Shown here: piece by piece, positions 44,853-57,400 of the stretch
Position numbering within the stretch: the stretch's first letter is position 1
Layout: every line of letters begins with the position of its first letter
DNA from: Bolinopsis microptera
Lineage: Eukaryota > Ctenophora > Tentaculata > Lobata > Bolinopsidae
Assembly (NCBI RefSeq): GCF_026151205.1
Contig: NC_087081.1
Location: 13,040,340 to 13,104,339, forward strand
Direction of reading: 5' to 3'
Length of the DNA stretch: 64,000 bases
Position numbers and translations under genes: made by a program
Notes under the pieces: generated by a model
What the model was told of the DNA's origin: nothing
The model's input: only the letters and a program-made list of their open reading frames with translations
Database searches by the model: none

Positions 44853-47800
44853 TTAGTAGTCCTGAAAAGCAACATCTTGGTCCGAACAATTGTCAGGTGT
44901 TTTAAGTTCCTCGTGGATGTCCACTGATGGATCGGGATCTAATTGCACTGTCTTTTCAACTTTGTCAGACTTCTCCTCGACTTGGTCAAGTTTCTCCTCA
45001 ACTTCACCAGACTTCCCATCTTTTTCTTCAGGTGCTTCCTCGGTTTGCTCTGACGTTTCCATTGCTTCTTTCTCCGAGGATTCCTCGACAACATTTTCAA
45101 CGACATTTTCTACAACGTTTTCAGAGGCATCCTCAGTCTTTTCCTCACTTTCAGTCCCCTCACTTGGTTTGGCATCATCTGTTGCAGCACTTTCTCCCGC
45201 TTCCTCGCCCTCTTTGACACTGAGAAATTCACAATGATGACAAACAAAGATAAGAAAGAATTTTGTTAATATTACAAACGTCAATTAATTAAATAATGAT
45301 TCAATTGAAGACTAAACTAAATGCTTAGCTAAATAAATACCTAACGATAACATGACCAATTAATAGAAATTATCTTTAAGAAGACATTTAAATTAAGTAC
45401 CCCTAAGTAACATGTTAAATGTGTTAACATGTGTTAACATGTTGAGTAAACTCACGGTTTATCTGCTGCGCACTTGAAGCATTTCTGGCGCTGAGCCCAA
45501 TTATAGGCTAGACACTGAACACAATCCCAGTCCAGCTCACTTCCCTTCACATCACGGAACGACTGTTAAAGAAAGAGGTCTATTAATTCTTGAGATCAAT
45601 TATGGAATCATTTAAATGTAATAAATTATCGATTCATAACAGGCATTAAACGGATAAAACGAATTATAATAACGCTAGTAAAAGTTTACAGAGCAGCTTA
45701 TCATAAGCTAAGTAGCTAATTAGGTGACCCTAATTACTAATTAGTGACTGATTAGTAATAACCTTCTGATGCAGAGAGCAGAGACTATCATAGTTCTTCT
45801 GGGCTGTCAGCGCCTCCTCCCCCTCAGGGTCCTTCTTCTTACTCTTAGTAGCTAGCCTCTTAGCAATCCTCTTTAGTTTTATCATCTTCCTACCATCAAT
45901 CTCACCCTCTGCTATCTTCTTATCCGGGTCAGCTTCACACTCGGCCCACATGGCCACGTATTCCTCTATTACCTCCGGCAGGGTCTTACCTCCCCATTCT
46001 TGTTCAAAGTTTTTGGGAGTGTTGGGTGGTATGGCTGTTTTGTTTGCCTCTGCAACTTTCTCCTGAGAAATAAACTTGGTTGAAGACACAATTTACAACT
46101 TGTATATATATATATATATTCCAAATTTTTGATAATCTACAATTTCTACGCGTGTGAGTTTATTTTTGGGCAATCTCTTACATAAACTTAAGAACCCCGA
46201 GCTAATTTAAATATTTGATAGATTGAGCTTCTGGTCCCTTTAAATAAGATATCGTTAATCACCTCAACCTCCTCTTTCTTTCTAGAGCATTGCCTACATG
46301 TAGTCCGTTTAGCAAAGTTTGTAAAATCACACTTTCCACACTTCCAGTCAGGGAAATACTTCTTTTCTGAAGACAATTATAATTAAATTAACTTTTAATT
46401 AGCAATATTTGAACTGGACAGCTGAAAAACAAAAACATTATTCTGAGTAGTCACAATTTAATTTGATAATCAGTTCATTTAAAGTACCTTCTTTTTTCTT
46501 GCCAGCTTGAGCTGTTTTGTTCACTTTTCTATTAGGAGAAGGAGGGCGATTTCTGGGGGTGTTGCTGTAAAATCGCGGAGGTGATCTACTAGGCCCTGTG
46601 TCGAATAATGTTAATGAGTTCAGCTTCAGTCAGTTCAGTGCAGGCTCCTTGATTTGCTTTACACAAAACTAGGTGTTCTAAAACTGTTTTGTTCGATCTG
46701 TCTGATGTTTTTTAAACAGGCTGTAAACTAAATCAATAAGACCGCACTGAACTGATATAAAATGAGATTTTTGTCAATTCAGTTGACGTGAATATCGATA
46801 CCGAAATTTAAAACTATTAAAGAGATTTAATTCAAGGGTAAATTCACATCACTAGTGACATTATAGATTCAAAATGGCAGGGACAATGCAGTAAATCAGC
46901 TTCCTCCATGATCGAAAAACTACGGATACCAAGACAGAGGAACTGTTAGCTGGAAAACGGACCATTGATGTGAAGCATATCAACAAAGATAGACAAAAAG
47001 CTGAGCTGACTCAAGCTGCAGTCCAAAAACCTAGCCTTACCTCCACGCATAGGGTGATCTCTTGGTCGGTGGTCATTCGGCCTGCCGCATTTCAAGCAGT
47101 CCGGTTCTATCATCCGGTTGAAGTTGCCGCATCGGCATGTATACCCCTGTCCAGAGCCACCCGGCATGTCCCTCCGTTCCGGACCATACCGGTCTCGTGG
47201 ATCTGGACCACGTGGATCTGGACCTCTTGGATCTGGACCGAATCTGTCCCGCGGGCCCGGACTAAATCTGTCCCTAGGACCTGGACCATTCCTGTCTACA
47301 TTTCCAAATTGGGGACGTGGATCGCTTCTTAATTCACATTCCTCCCTGAAGCGTCCACATTTGAAGCAATCAGGGCGCTTCGGAAAAACATCGACTCTAC
47401 AGAAGCCGCACACCCAATCTGGTCCCCACTGGGTTCTGGGGTTTCCAGGGCCAGCAAAACAGGGCGCTCCTGGCCCTGGATTGGGCCTGGGTCGTTTAGC
47501 TGGAGACATGGGAGAGTCAGACTTCATGCTATGATTCAGAACTACCTGAGGGTTATCTTTTGGGGTGTTATCAATGGTAATAGACAAGCTCAAATCACTG
47601 CCTTGAGCAACAGTCTCTTTAGCAGCTTTGCACTTAAAACACTCTTTTCTCTGAGCGAAGTTCACTACGTCACACGCTATACAAATCCACTGTCCCTTCT
47701 TCAGTTTCTTACCATTACCCGGTCCCGATTGAGCTACTGGCCCAATTCTGGAATGAACAGAACTGTTGGCAGGGCCTGCTCCGCCGTCTCCTCTAATAGT

Positions 47801-48502
47801 AGTACACTTGTAACAATCGTTCCTCATCGGACCATTGCTTGTAAAGCACAACATACACTGCCACTCTCCCTGAGTACCACGCTGTGGTGGCACAGAGGCC
47901 TTGTTGAGAGGGGAAATAGCCCGACGGGGAGGGGACGGTAACAACCGTCTACCTCCTCCGGGGGGAGATCTAGACCTGCCTCGGTACATTGGTGGTGGGG
48001 AGGGACCCCGCATAGGGGGACTCCGCCCTCTGGGGAACATCCCGAAACGTGGAGGGGATCTGTCCCTGGGGTACCCCATCATTGGGGGAGGGCTCATTCT
48101 CCTCGGGGGACTCATCATTCTCCGGGGTGGGATTACATCTGCCATATCCTTGGCTCTCTTGCACTTGAAACAATCCATCCTGTGTGCAAAATTCTCCAAG
48201 TTGCAGAACCTGCACAACCATGGAACTCCCTCTCTATCTGCCTTTATATCGTCAGATTCCCGCTTGCTGATGAAACACTTGAAACAAGTGTTTCGAAAGC
48301 CAAAGTTCTTAGCTTTACATTTATAGCAATCCCAGTCAAGAGCAGATTTGCCCTTCGACCTCACCTCAGACTCCTGTTTGGTCATGGGACACTTGTAGCA
48401 GACGACACGAGCGCTGAAGTTCTTGGCGGTGCAACCAGCACAGAACCATTCTCCCTCTCTTAGAGACTGAGCTGATTCGGGAGCCTTGCGTTTCATAGAC
48501 AT
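44853..48502 (-). CDS. RanBP2-type zinc-finger protein B (9 fingers), paralogue of A
   Basis: Exons 47041-48502, 46488-46595, 46263-46366, 45763-46062, 45456-45562 and 44853-45219 join in phase to 815 aa. Nine fingers are readable, beginning WFCAGCTAKNFSARVVCYKC, including the same unusual Cys-x-Cys finger as gene A (YTCRCGNFNRMIEPDCLKC), and ending WDCVQCLAYNWAQRQKCFKC. Linkers contain SPPRRMSPPP and GPDPRGPDPRD repeats. Exon 45763-46062 encodes a finger-free helical, basic domain (MIKLKRIAKRLATKSKKK), and the last exon a Glu/Ser/Val-rich acidic tail of about 120 residues with ENVVENVVENVVE repeats. The shared finger order with A (first six fingers, then the variant) argues for tandem duplication. 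Likely nuclear RNA-binding, by family. The start follows caatag by 6 nt. Confidence 0.9.
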
Positions 48503-49101
48503 ACCAGGCTATTGAATGTTATTTATTATACTATTTTGTAGTATTATTTTGTAATAAGTCACGTGTCTAAAGTTTACTCTTATTAAATGATTTAAGACGT
48601 AGAATAACTGCAGCTATTTAGATGGCCTTTATTATCGAATTTACAATCTTGATTTAAGAAAACATTCAACAAACTCCGTGCCGTTATTTCACTGCAGAAG
48701 ATATTTCTTTAGCTGCTTTTAGTAATTTAAGACAGATACTTTGGTATTTTGGTAGTAGCTTAAACCTAAATATTGAGAATGCAATTGAGACGATTAGTGA
48801 AAGTTCAAACTCGGTACTTTTAAAAACATCAATTTTTATACAAAGATTCATCTGAAAGTTGATTCCTAAGAGGAAAAAAATGGTAATTGTAATGTTAACT
48901 TTGAATGAAACCGGATAAAATAAAGAATACTGACATTATCCTCATAACAGAGGAGTTCATTAATACAAATAATTTATTAATTTAATTGCTGAATGCTTCA
49001 TTTCACTTTTTCAGGACGCTCTATCAAAACTAGAGTCACATCTCAAATCACTGTATTTCGTTGGGTGGCAGAGAGAAGAAGCGAGGGAATAACATTAAAA
49101 C

Positions 49102-49593
49102 TTATTCTATCCGCTTGTAAATTCGCTTAGCTTCCGTCCCCTTTGGAGACTCCAAATTGAGGACCATGGTATCGTCATCCACCAGCTGTCTGACAAGAAG
49201 ATACTCAAAACTCTCCGTTCTGTGCAACTCCCTGATTCCTTCATCCACCCATGTTGTATCCACTTCAGCGCTCTCTCCATTAATCTCCACCTCGGAGAAA
49301 GTCCCCCCGACATCGTACTCTTGGTGTTTGCCGGATCCTAACCCAGCTGCTTTCACCACCACCTTCATGTGTTCTCCCTCCTGTTCAATGTGGTGTTCCG
49401 AGCTGACAATCCCGGCGGCCGTTCGTTTCAGGTACCCAACGTTGCAGTCAACCATGAAGGGATCAAAGTTCTCGGACTCCTTCAGTCTCCATTTTCCGGA
49501 GAAGTTGGGAGACCCGGGTGGGGAAGCTGAGCGGGTTCTCTCGGGAGATCCGGGAATTGGAACTGATCCGGGGACTGAATCATCAGCTGACAT
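49102..49593 (-). CDS. Fatty-acid/retinoid-binding (FABP-like) lipocalin, single exon
   Basis: A 163-codon ORF. After a Pro/Ser-rich N-terminal extension of about 28 residues, the FABP-like barrel begins FSGKWRLKESENFDPFM and ends KRIYKRIE, matching the family's first and last strand signatures; the ~135-residue core is the family's usual length. The Arg-x-Tyr pair that holds the ligand carboxylate is visible near the C-terminus (RIY). The family carries fatty acids or retinoids in the cytosol. It lacks an intron, whereas animal FABP genes often have three, so retroposition or intron loss is possible. It lies between zinc-finger genes B and C on the same strand and is unrelated to them. Confidence 0.8.
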   Translation of the reverse strand: MSADDSVPGSVPIPGSPERTRSASPPGSPNFSGKWRLKESENFDPFMVDCNVGYLKRTAAGIVSSEHHIEQEGEHMKVVVKAAGLGSGKHQEYDVGGTFSEVEINGESAEVDTTWVDEGIRELHRTESFEYLLVRQLVDDDTMVLNLESPKGTEAKRIYKRIE

Positions 49594-50699
49594 GTGTGCT
49601 TCTTTTTAGGGAGCTAGGGAATGCGCTGTTAAGGTGGATAGTTAAATATGAGATAAATATAGTCTTGCTACAGTCATTAGTTTTCTATAACAATGTAAAT
49701 TTGAATATGATAGTAAGATTTTGATCTTTGAATTTGAAAAGAAACCTTTAAAAAACCAATCTTTCGAAAAAGCTCTAAAACAATAATTAAGAGTATCAGG
49801 AACAATCAGCGTCATACCAAGAAGTGCTACCAGAGAAATCACAAAATATTTAGGAATTCGCCCAGAGGCTGGGAGACAATATTCCACCCCGATCCTAAAA
49901 CCCTGACCAAAATCCCAAACATAATCAAAGTTTCAACCCTCCCCGGGCCGTGGGATAGTGTCCAACTCTAGTGCACACACAAACCGGAGTTTGTTTAAAA
50001 CACCAAACCGTTCACACTACACACCTCAAAAGGGTGTCCGGTATAATGTGCATTCTCCAGGAGACGGTATTTTAATTATTAATATCTAGTTTTGAAGTGA
50101 AACTTCCACATCCCGCCAACGATAAGAACACATATTAAATTACCTATGACGTCATAAATACTCAAATCTCACCGGAGACTCTCCTCTTCTCGATAAAATC
50201 CTGGTACTTTCAGCGCGGTTAAAAATACCAAACACAAAGTTTCTCATTTTAGCAGGTTCACAAGTAAAAGGTAAAAATTTACAGAACCAAGGAATATAAA
50301 AAAGACTCTCAGCAGTCTCAGTCTCTCTGGAGTCTCGTTACTCCTCCTTCTCCTCTAAACCTCTTCTCACTCCACACTCTGAAACAAAGAGTTCCAGGTT
50401 TCAATCAGTTCCAGATGACCTCACGGTTCGTCAGTACATGTCATATCTGGTTTACCTCACCAACTTTCGGTACCATACATATTGAACTTTTGAGGACAAA
50501 TCAGAGCCTTACACAGTGTTTAGAAATTTAGCTACTCCACCGACACGTGATGCCCATATAAGGTAACATGAGCATTTGCACTACAGGAACAGAACTCGCT
50601 GAGATCCATGCGCCACAATTCGAATTTTCCTACTAACATAATTAATAAACCAGAAAACATCCAGATTAAGACTAACCTTAAATCTCCAGAAACACGTGA
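49594..50699. other. Intergenic gap upstream of the FABP-like gene
   Basis: About 1.1 kb with no supported exon on either strand; contains the promoter of the FABP-like gene by position and the 3' end of zinc-finger gene C. No clear repeat. Confidence 0.5.
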
Positions 50700-52938
50700 C
50701 TACCATGTACCAGCAACAGCAGCACTCTCCTCCTCCGCTGGTTTGGGGTCCTTGCAGCGGTAACAGTCTGTTCTCCTTGAGAAGTTGTTACCCCCGCAGG
50801 AACCACAGGTCCAATCACCGTCCCGTACCGGTCTACTCGACTTTTCTAGACTTCTAGGGGGAGTGCACGATTTTATATGGGGATTTTACAGTTTTGTATA
50901 AGTTAGTTACATCCGCTTTAATATTGCAGAAGAAACAATGTGGCTGCTTGGCTGAATTCGAATTTTTGATTTTTGGACGTTAAATGATTTTCAAAATTAT
51001 AAAAGTTCCCTGATCAAACAAAACACGATCCCGGACACGCACCTTGAATCAATACCGTGGCCCTCTTCCGGCTTAGCCAGATGACACTTAAAACAATCCG
51101 TCCTCTTACTATAGTTCAACCCGTGACAATCCGGGCATATCCAATCAGTAGGAAACCTCTTCTTTGGGATACTGAGGGGACCATCTGGAGGTGAGGACTG
51201 GGGTTTGTAAGCAGAGTAGGTGGCACGTGGTGGTTCTATGTAAGGGTTGTCACGTGGGGCTGTGTGGTCACGTGGAGGCTCTGAGTAGGCTCTACCTTCT
51301 CGTACTGGGAGAGGGGGGACTGTTAGGATACAACAGAGTATGTCGGATAAAGTTAAAAGTAGCAGGATACAGGATAAACATGAAAAACCCTGAAATGGGC
51401 CCCTGAAGTGATATACTAAAATGAAGTGTAGACACTTTATGATGATACTTGGGGTAAATAATTAATCACCAACCCATAACACCATCAAGCGGCTTCTTTT
51501 CAAAGCAGCGGTAACAGTCGAACCGCTTGTAGAAGTTATTGACTCCGCAAACTGGACAGGGCCACTCTGCTTCGCCTGTTAAAGGATCTACGTCCGGCGC
51601 GCGCTCCGGGATTGCTCCGGGATTAAACCTGAAACACAAGGGATTGCAACTCTGTTAGTGATCAGGCTTATATATGAAATTTTGTGAGATAGTGTTCCAT
51701 TCCGATGCCTGTCATAGCCGACATTTCTCCGCGACAAAATGCACATTGCATATGTATAAACAGTGCACATATACATGAAAATCTTATCCCAGTCTTAAAT
51801 ACCTCCGGTTTGATCTTAAATACCTGATAGGTGATCTCTGTCTGTATCCTCTCTCAGGGGTGGGTGATCTGATCCTTGACATGTTGATTCGCTGTTCCGC
51901 CTGATAAGACGGCTGGTGAGATCGGTTGTTGCTGGAGTTGTAGCTTCTGGGTTTAGGGAGGTGACATTTGAAGCAGTCCGTGCGTCGGGAGTAGTTCAGG
52001 ACCCCACTGAAAAATAGGTTTTTTTATTTGTTTGTTGTTACTATTTTCAATTTATTAAGAAGAAAAAAATAAGTTGATATGACCTGACAAAGTTCAATAG
52101 TTTGAGTCTTAAAATTATAGCTGTAGAAAAGCCTTGGTGAAGATACTACAAGAATGACCATAGCATAAGTTTATCACAGGTATCCACGAACACCCACCAG
52201 TCACAAAACCACGACCCATCTCTAGCTTCCTGCCCGCCAGGACCAGCTCCTCCAGGTCCTCCAGGTCCTCCCGTAGATGATATGAACCTCGGCTTTGGCT
52301 CACCACACTTGAAACAGTCTATCCTTCGGCTGAAGTTGTTTCCTTTACAATTCCGACATTCCCAGTCGTTGGGATGTTTAGGGTCTATTGGAGGTTTGCG
52401 GGCGTGGCATTTGAAGCAGTCTATCCGGCGTGAGAAGTTGTTAGAGCCACATTTGTCGCATTCCCAGTCTTCCGTGAACACGTCTTTCTTATCTTTACCC
52501 TGACAGAGATGGAGTTGTGAGGGGGAGGGGGAACAAACAAGAAATCTTGTAATTTTTCACGTGTTTTCCTGATTTCTTTCAAAGAAACAGAGTATTAGGG
52601 ACTTCTCTATTTTATTGAAATTTATCACAAATAAAAAAAAACGCCTCAAGCAATGAACTAGCTACTTTGATTGGGAACCAGCTTTGTTTACTGGTTAATG
52701 TTTACTCAGGAGATTATACAATAATATTATAATATTATACTATTTACTAATATTAGTTAAAATAAACCGAACCAAGCCTCACCTTAGGGAGTTTGCACTT
52801 TGAACACTTCTCTCTATTTATATCATTCTCGTTACTACAATTCTTACAAGTCCATCTGGGTGATTGGTTGTTTGGGGAGTCGGATCGGTGGGGGGAGCGA
52901 GACCTTGATCGTGACCTGTCCCCTTTACTGCTACCCAT
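50700..52938 (-). CDS. RanBP2-type zinc-finger protein C (7 fingers)
   Basis: Exons 52783-52938, 52198-52499, 51824-52006, 51483-51628, 51043-51319 and 50700-50853 join in phase to 405 aa. The N-terminus is SR-like (KGDRSRSRSRSPHRSDS). Seven fingers follow: a divergent first one (WTCKNCSNENDINREKCSKC), then strong NFSRR or NYSRR types (e.g. WECDKCGSNNFSRRIDCFKC), one with Cys-x-Cys spacing split over an intron (WFCDCGVLNYSRRTDCFKC), and a last WTCGSCGGNNFSRRTDCYRC before a short Glu/Ala tail. Fingers are one per exon or split by introns, unlike A and B where most sit in a single large exon. An RNA-binding role is inferred from the finger type. The start follows ctctactag by 2 nt. Confidence 0.9.
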
Positions 52939-54449
52939 ATCTAGTAGAGGTTATTGTGATTAGTTAGTTATAACTTTATAATCAGAGGGATTAGTTAGCG
53001 TGTTATTATAACGGAAAGTTGGAAAACTGCCAGTGGTAACTGAGATAGGTGTGGAGAATAATCACAGTAGTCAATTAAAGAATACAAGCAATTATAAATA
53101 TGATAATACCAATTCAGCAAAACATTACCAAACATAAGGGAGGGGGCTAGTTAAACGTACTAACAGGGGGAACGTACTAATGGGACTGGTTCATATCATA
53201 AATATAATAAATAAATAATAATTGTAATTATTTATTCATTTAATAAGCCTCCAAAGATACATCTCTACTTCTCACACAAATATCTAACACTATACTTGAT
53301 TTAGACCGTGGTGAAATTATATTTTAGAGTGCTGTGATTCGGATAATTCTTATAAAAAAGTTTGTAAAAATGTCAAAAATTCGTTACCTTCTGTGCATGT
53401 CAAGGTAGGTAACACAACAATAAGTTCAGAAGAACTGAAAAGAAGAACTCCAGTAAAGAAGAACTTTACTGGAGAACATTTTAAAAGCATCTGTAAGGAT
53501 ATCAAGATGATATCGCTTACTAAAATAAGATATACAAGTCGTGATAAATCGGTCTCTCTGTATATTAAGTACTGTTATATTGGCATAACTAACGATTTGA
53601 AACTGATTCAACCACTAAATTTGAGGTCGTCATAAAACAGTATTCCAGTCTCAATGGCATTCTCAATGGGTTAAAAATCAGGGATCTACAATCAAGCGTA
53701 AAACATCTTCTTATCAGCGGCTCTAATAACATGAGCACATCAAAAAAACACTATCAACATAATTGATAGTTCTATTATTAAAAGCAAATACCCGCATATA
53801 CGTAATATAATGTATAACAATATAACTAGTAATAGTCCTCTTTAACTTATATAAATTAAATAAGTAATTAATTACTTGTAATAATATTACAGTAATATAA
53901 TTACTAATATTACTGTTGTAAGGTTTTGTACTTTTGGCTCTTTTGCACTATAAGCTTTGGTAATGGATAATATACGGAAAGCCATAATTGATCATTTTCA
54001 TTTATATTATGATAAGATTATAGAAACCTGATAGGCGATTGAAAAAATTAAAATTTTAACGCCTGGGTGAACATTTGAAGACAATTTTATAATTCTGTCA
54101 GCTGAATCTTAATTAACATACCTTGCAAGAAATAAGGCTGTAGTTATATCATATCAATCAATCATTATTATAGAAAAACTGTTAATGAATAATTTAAGAA
54201 AGTAATATTAATTAATATTAAGTAACATTACTTTAATTAATTAAAGTAATATTAATTAAAGAATCAAATGGTATTGGGCGCTTTCACCCAAATTAAACAA
54301 GTTTTATTTTCTAAAACCATTCTGTTTTCAAAAGGGTATATAATATAGTCAGCCAACACTTAGAAAAAAGGCTGATTAATTATCTTTAAGGACTACGTCT
54401 GACAATCGATAATTATCTAATTAACTAATTAATTGACACAATTAAGTTC
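52939..54449. other. AT-rich intergenic stretch between genes C and D
   Basis: No supported gene. A small open frame at 53393-53635 has no recognisable features. There is an 11-bp hairpin (CTCCAGTAAAG at 53448-53458 with its complement at 53464-53474), and many simple TAATTAAT stretches. Confidence 0.5.
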
Positions 54450-57400
54450 CTAATCCTCCAAGAGTGGTTTAGGATCTTCACACTTGTAGCATTTAGTTCT
54501 CCGGGCCCAGTTGTTCTCCCCACAGGAATCTGGAGAGTAATAATTAATTGGAGAGAAATTAATTAACTGTCGGTTTTTCTACTGATTAATAATTATCAGA
54601 ACAATTTGAAGTAGAATTGGTTGAATTACTGATTTCAAACCGATTCAAAGAATTCGGAGCGAACATGAGAAGAAATTTCAGAGGAAAATAATAAAGATTA
54701 ACAAAGTTCATGTCAGAAAGGACATAACAAACAGATGTTCGCGAACAGGTGTTCGTGAACAACTTATGATGGTTACCAGATCATATGACTGCATAATAAC
54801 AGTACACAGACTTGCCTGCAAAGTGCGATGATGTGAACCCCTTGACACTGAATCAAGCAGGGTTCACATCATTGCAGGCACATAATCTTTTACTTGAACA
54901 GTGACAAATTTTAATTTAATTTAAATTTATCGCAGATTATAGTAACAGACTGAAGTGTCGCACAGTTTACCTACCATACTATAAGTTATATATTGATGCA
55001 AGCTAGTAAGGTATTTTGATTCTTGATGCAAGGAAACAGTGGAATTATTATAAATTAGAACAGCCTTCTTTTACTTGAACATTTACAAATTTTAATTTGA
55101 CACCTTACTAGCTTGCATCAAGATATAACTTATAGTATGGTAGGTAAACAGTAAACTTTGCTACACTTCAGTCTGTTACTATGATCTGTGATAAATTTAA
55201 ATTAAATTAAAATTTATAAACAAACACCTGTTCGCGAACAGGGGTCGGGCTATCTGGATACTGCCGAATATCACAGTGCTGGCAAGCACGACCGTGGCTC
55301 GCAACGTCCACTCAAAATTTGCACGTGCGAAAGGTAAGAATTTTGCTCATTCGTGATTTCGAACAAATTGTGCTTTGCCACGACAATTCAATGGCATTAT
55401 ATATGAATTTAATGCCAACTTGAATGAGTATAATGTGGCATGTTCAGTCAGTGATCGACCGATATGCTTACCTAAACACAAGGAAATGTTTTCAAAGGAA
55501 AAATTTCGAAATCGAAATCGAAATCGTTGAAATTACCTCCTTATCAATGAAGATATCAGTTTACATTTCGACTTTATAAAGTACACTGACATTAATCTTG
55601 ATGATGACTTGATAAAGCTTCACTGGTTAGATGTAAAGAAAAGGATTGTCTTCAAAATCTTGCTACTATCTCATAATCAAGTCACTGTTAGGATTGGCAC
55701 CAACTTATCTGCAAGACATGTTCAAGTATTCTCACCATGGTCATTCATTGAAGCTTATTGTTCCTTCTTGTAATTCAAAGTTTGGTGAGCGTAGCTTCTC
55801 TGTGGTGGCTCCAAAGATCTACAATCGTCTGCATGTTACCATCTCCTCAGCTCAATCCCTGGAATCTTTTAAAGCTCTTTTTTTAAAACTGCCCCTAGAT
55901 GGACTTGAAAAACTTCATCGATAACTATGTTGGTCAAATTTGGTTTTCGATCTTTGCATACGTAATATATTTAATTACCATTTTCTGGCTTTAGTATTGA
56001 CGATATATTTTCAAGTATAAGTTACCTTCTTAACTCAGTATTTATGATATTTTTTGGGATGACTAGTTCTAACACTGCTTAGTATAAGTTTTATCTTATA
56101 AGCGGTGTTATTAAATTTCAATTTATTATTATTATTAATCAAAAAGAGATGATATTTGACCAAAACCCATAATTGGGTAGAGTGGACCGCTGCCAGAGTC
56201 TCTCTTTTATTTCCCAAACAAAAGGAAATGATATTAATTTGAATGAGCGTCTGCAAATGGGAAAAGCGAGCGACCGATTTCATTCTCGGTATCATTTTGC
56301 ATTTGCAGACGGTCATTCAAATTAATATCACTTCCTTTTGTTTAGAAAAGAGAGACACTGGCAGCGGTCCACTCTACCCAATTATGGGTTTTGATCAAAT
56401 TAATATCAGATAATAAATAAATAATCAAATAGATAATAAAATAAATAAATAAATAAACTTACCACAAGCCCAGTCCCCAGGTTGTACTCCTTGTCTCTTA
56501 TCTTGGACAACCTCGTTCTCTCCCTTGTGTTCTCCACATCCTTTACATGTTTCCCGACGGGCAAAGTTGTGGAAGTTACCTAAAATAAATAATAATGTAA
56601 GTAAGATACAGCGGAATAAAATAAGTAGAAAGCCAAGGAATAAAGTGATTTAAACACATTTAAAAGTAGAGTAAAAGTAGAGTATAGGTAATCAAAAGGG
56701 CAAAGGCACATGGAATCAACTTTTGTAATTTGTTAACGATCCACGTTTTAGATAAAGCAAACTCTCCCTACAAACAGTAGACTCACATCCAGCACACATC
56801 CAGTCTCCGTTTCTGACGGGGTTACGTCCCATAGCTCCACCTCGGGGAGGCGGTGGGGGACCACGTGAGTAGTACCCGTCATTAGGGGGGCCGTGATTAG
56901 GGGGGCCGTGATTAGGGGGCCCGTGATTAGGGGGCCCGTTATTGTAGTAGGGACTAGAACCGTGGTAATGATTGCTGTCTCGGTGGTCAGCTGAAATTTG
57001 TTGTCAATTTGTCGTTGATGATTAAGTATAGTCAAATACGTAGATGAAGTTATAATCTGAACAACGGAAGACAAAACTATGATAATAAGATCTACTTACA
57101 AGCGTATTTTGGAGCCTGGCATCCAAAACAGTAAGCTCTTCTGGCAAAGTTGTTCATGTTACAGTTCATGCAGATCCAGTCATTTCCCTCGGGGCGCTGC
57201 TTCCGGCACTGAAAGCACGCAGACCTGCGCGCGAAGTTGTGAGTACCGCACGTGCTGCAGCTCCAGTCACCATTCCTAAACTCAAACTTGTCTGACTCGC
57301 CCGCAGTTCCATCCTTGTGTGCTTTGCATTTGAAACATGATTGCCTTCTGGCGAAGTTGTTGGCCTGAAGTGTTATTGTGCTTAGCTATCGATGTGTAAG

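Noticed and set aside
53393-53635. 80-aa ORF between zinc-finger genes C and D
   Set aside because: No domain, no splice context, AT-rich; kept as non-coding.
55646-55924. Host gene of 92 aa
   Set aside because: Its sequence order is that of the C-terminal end of a CR1/L2-type LINE, with a frameshift upstream.
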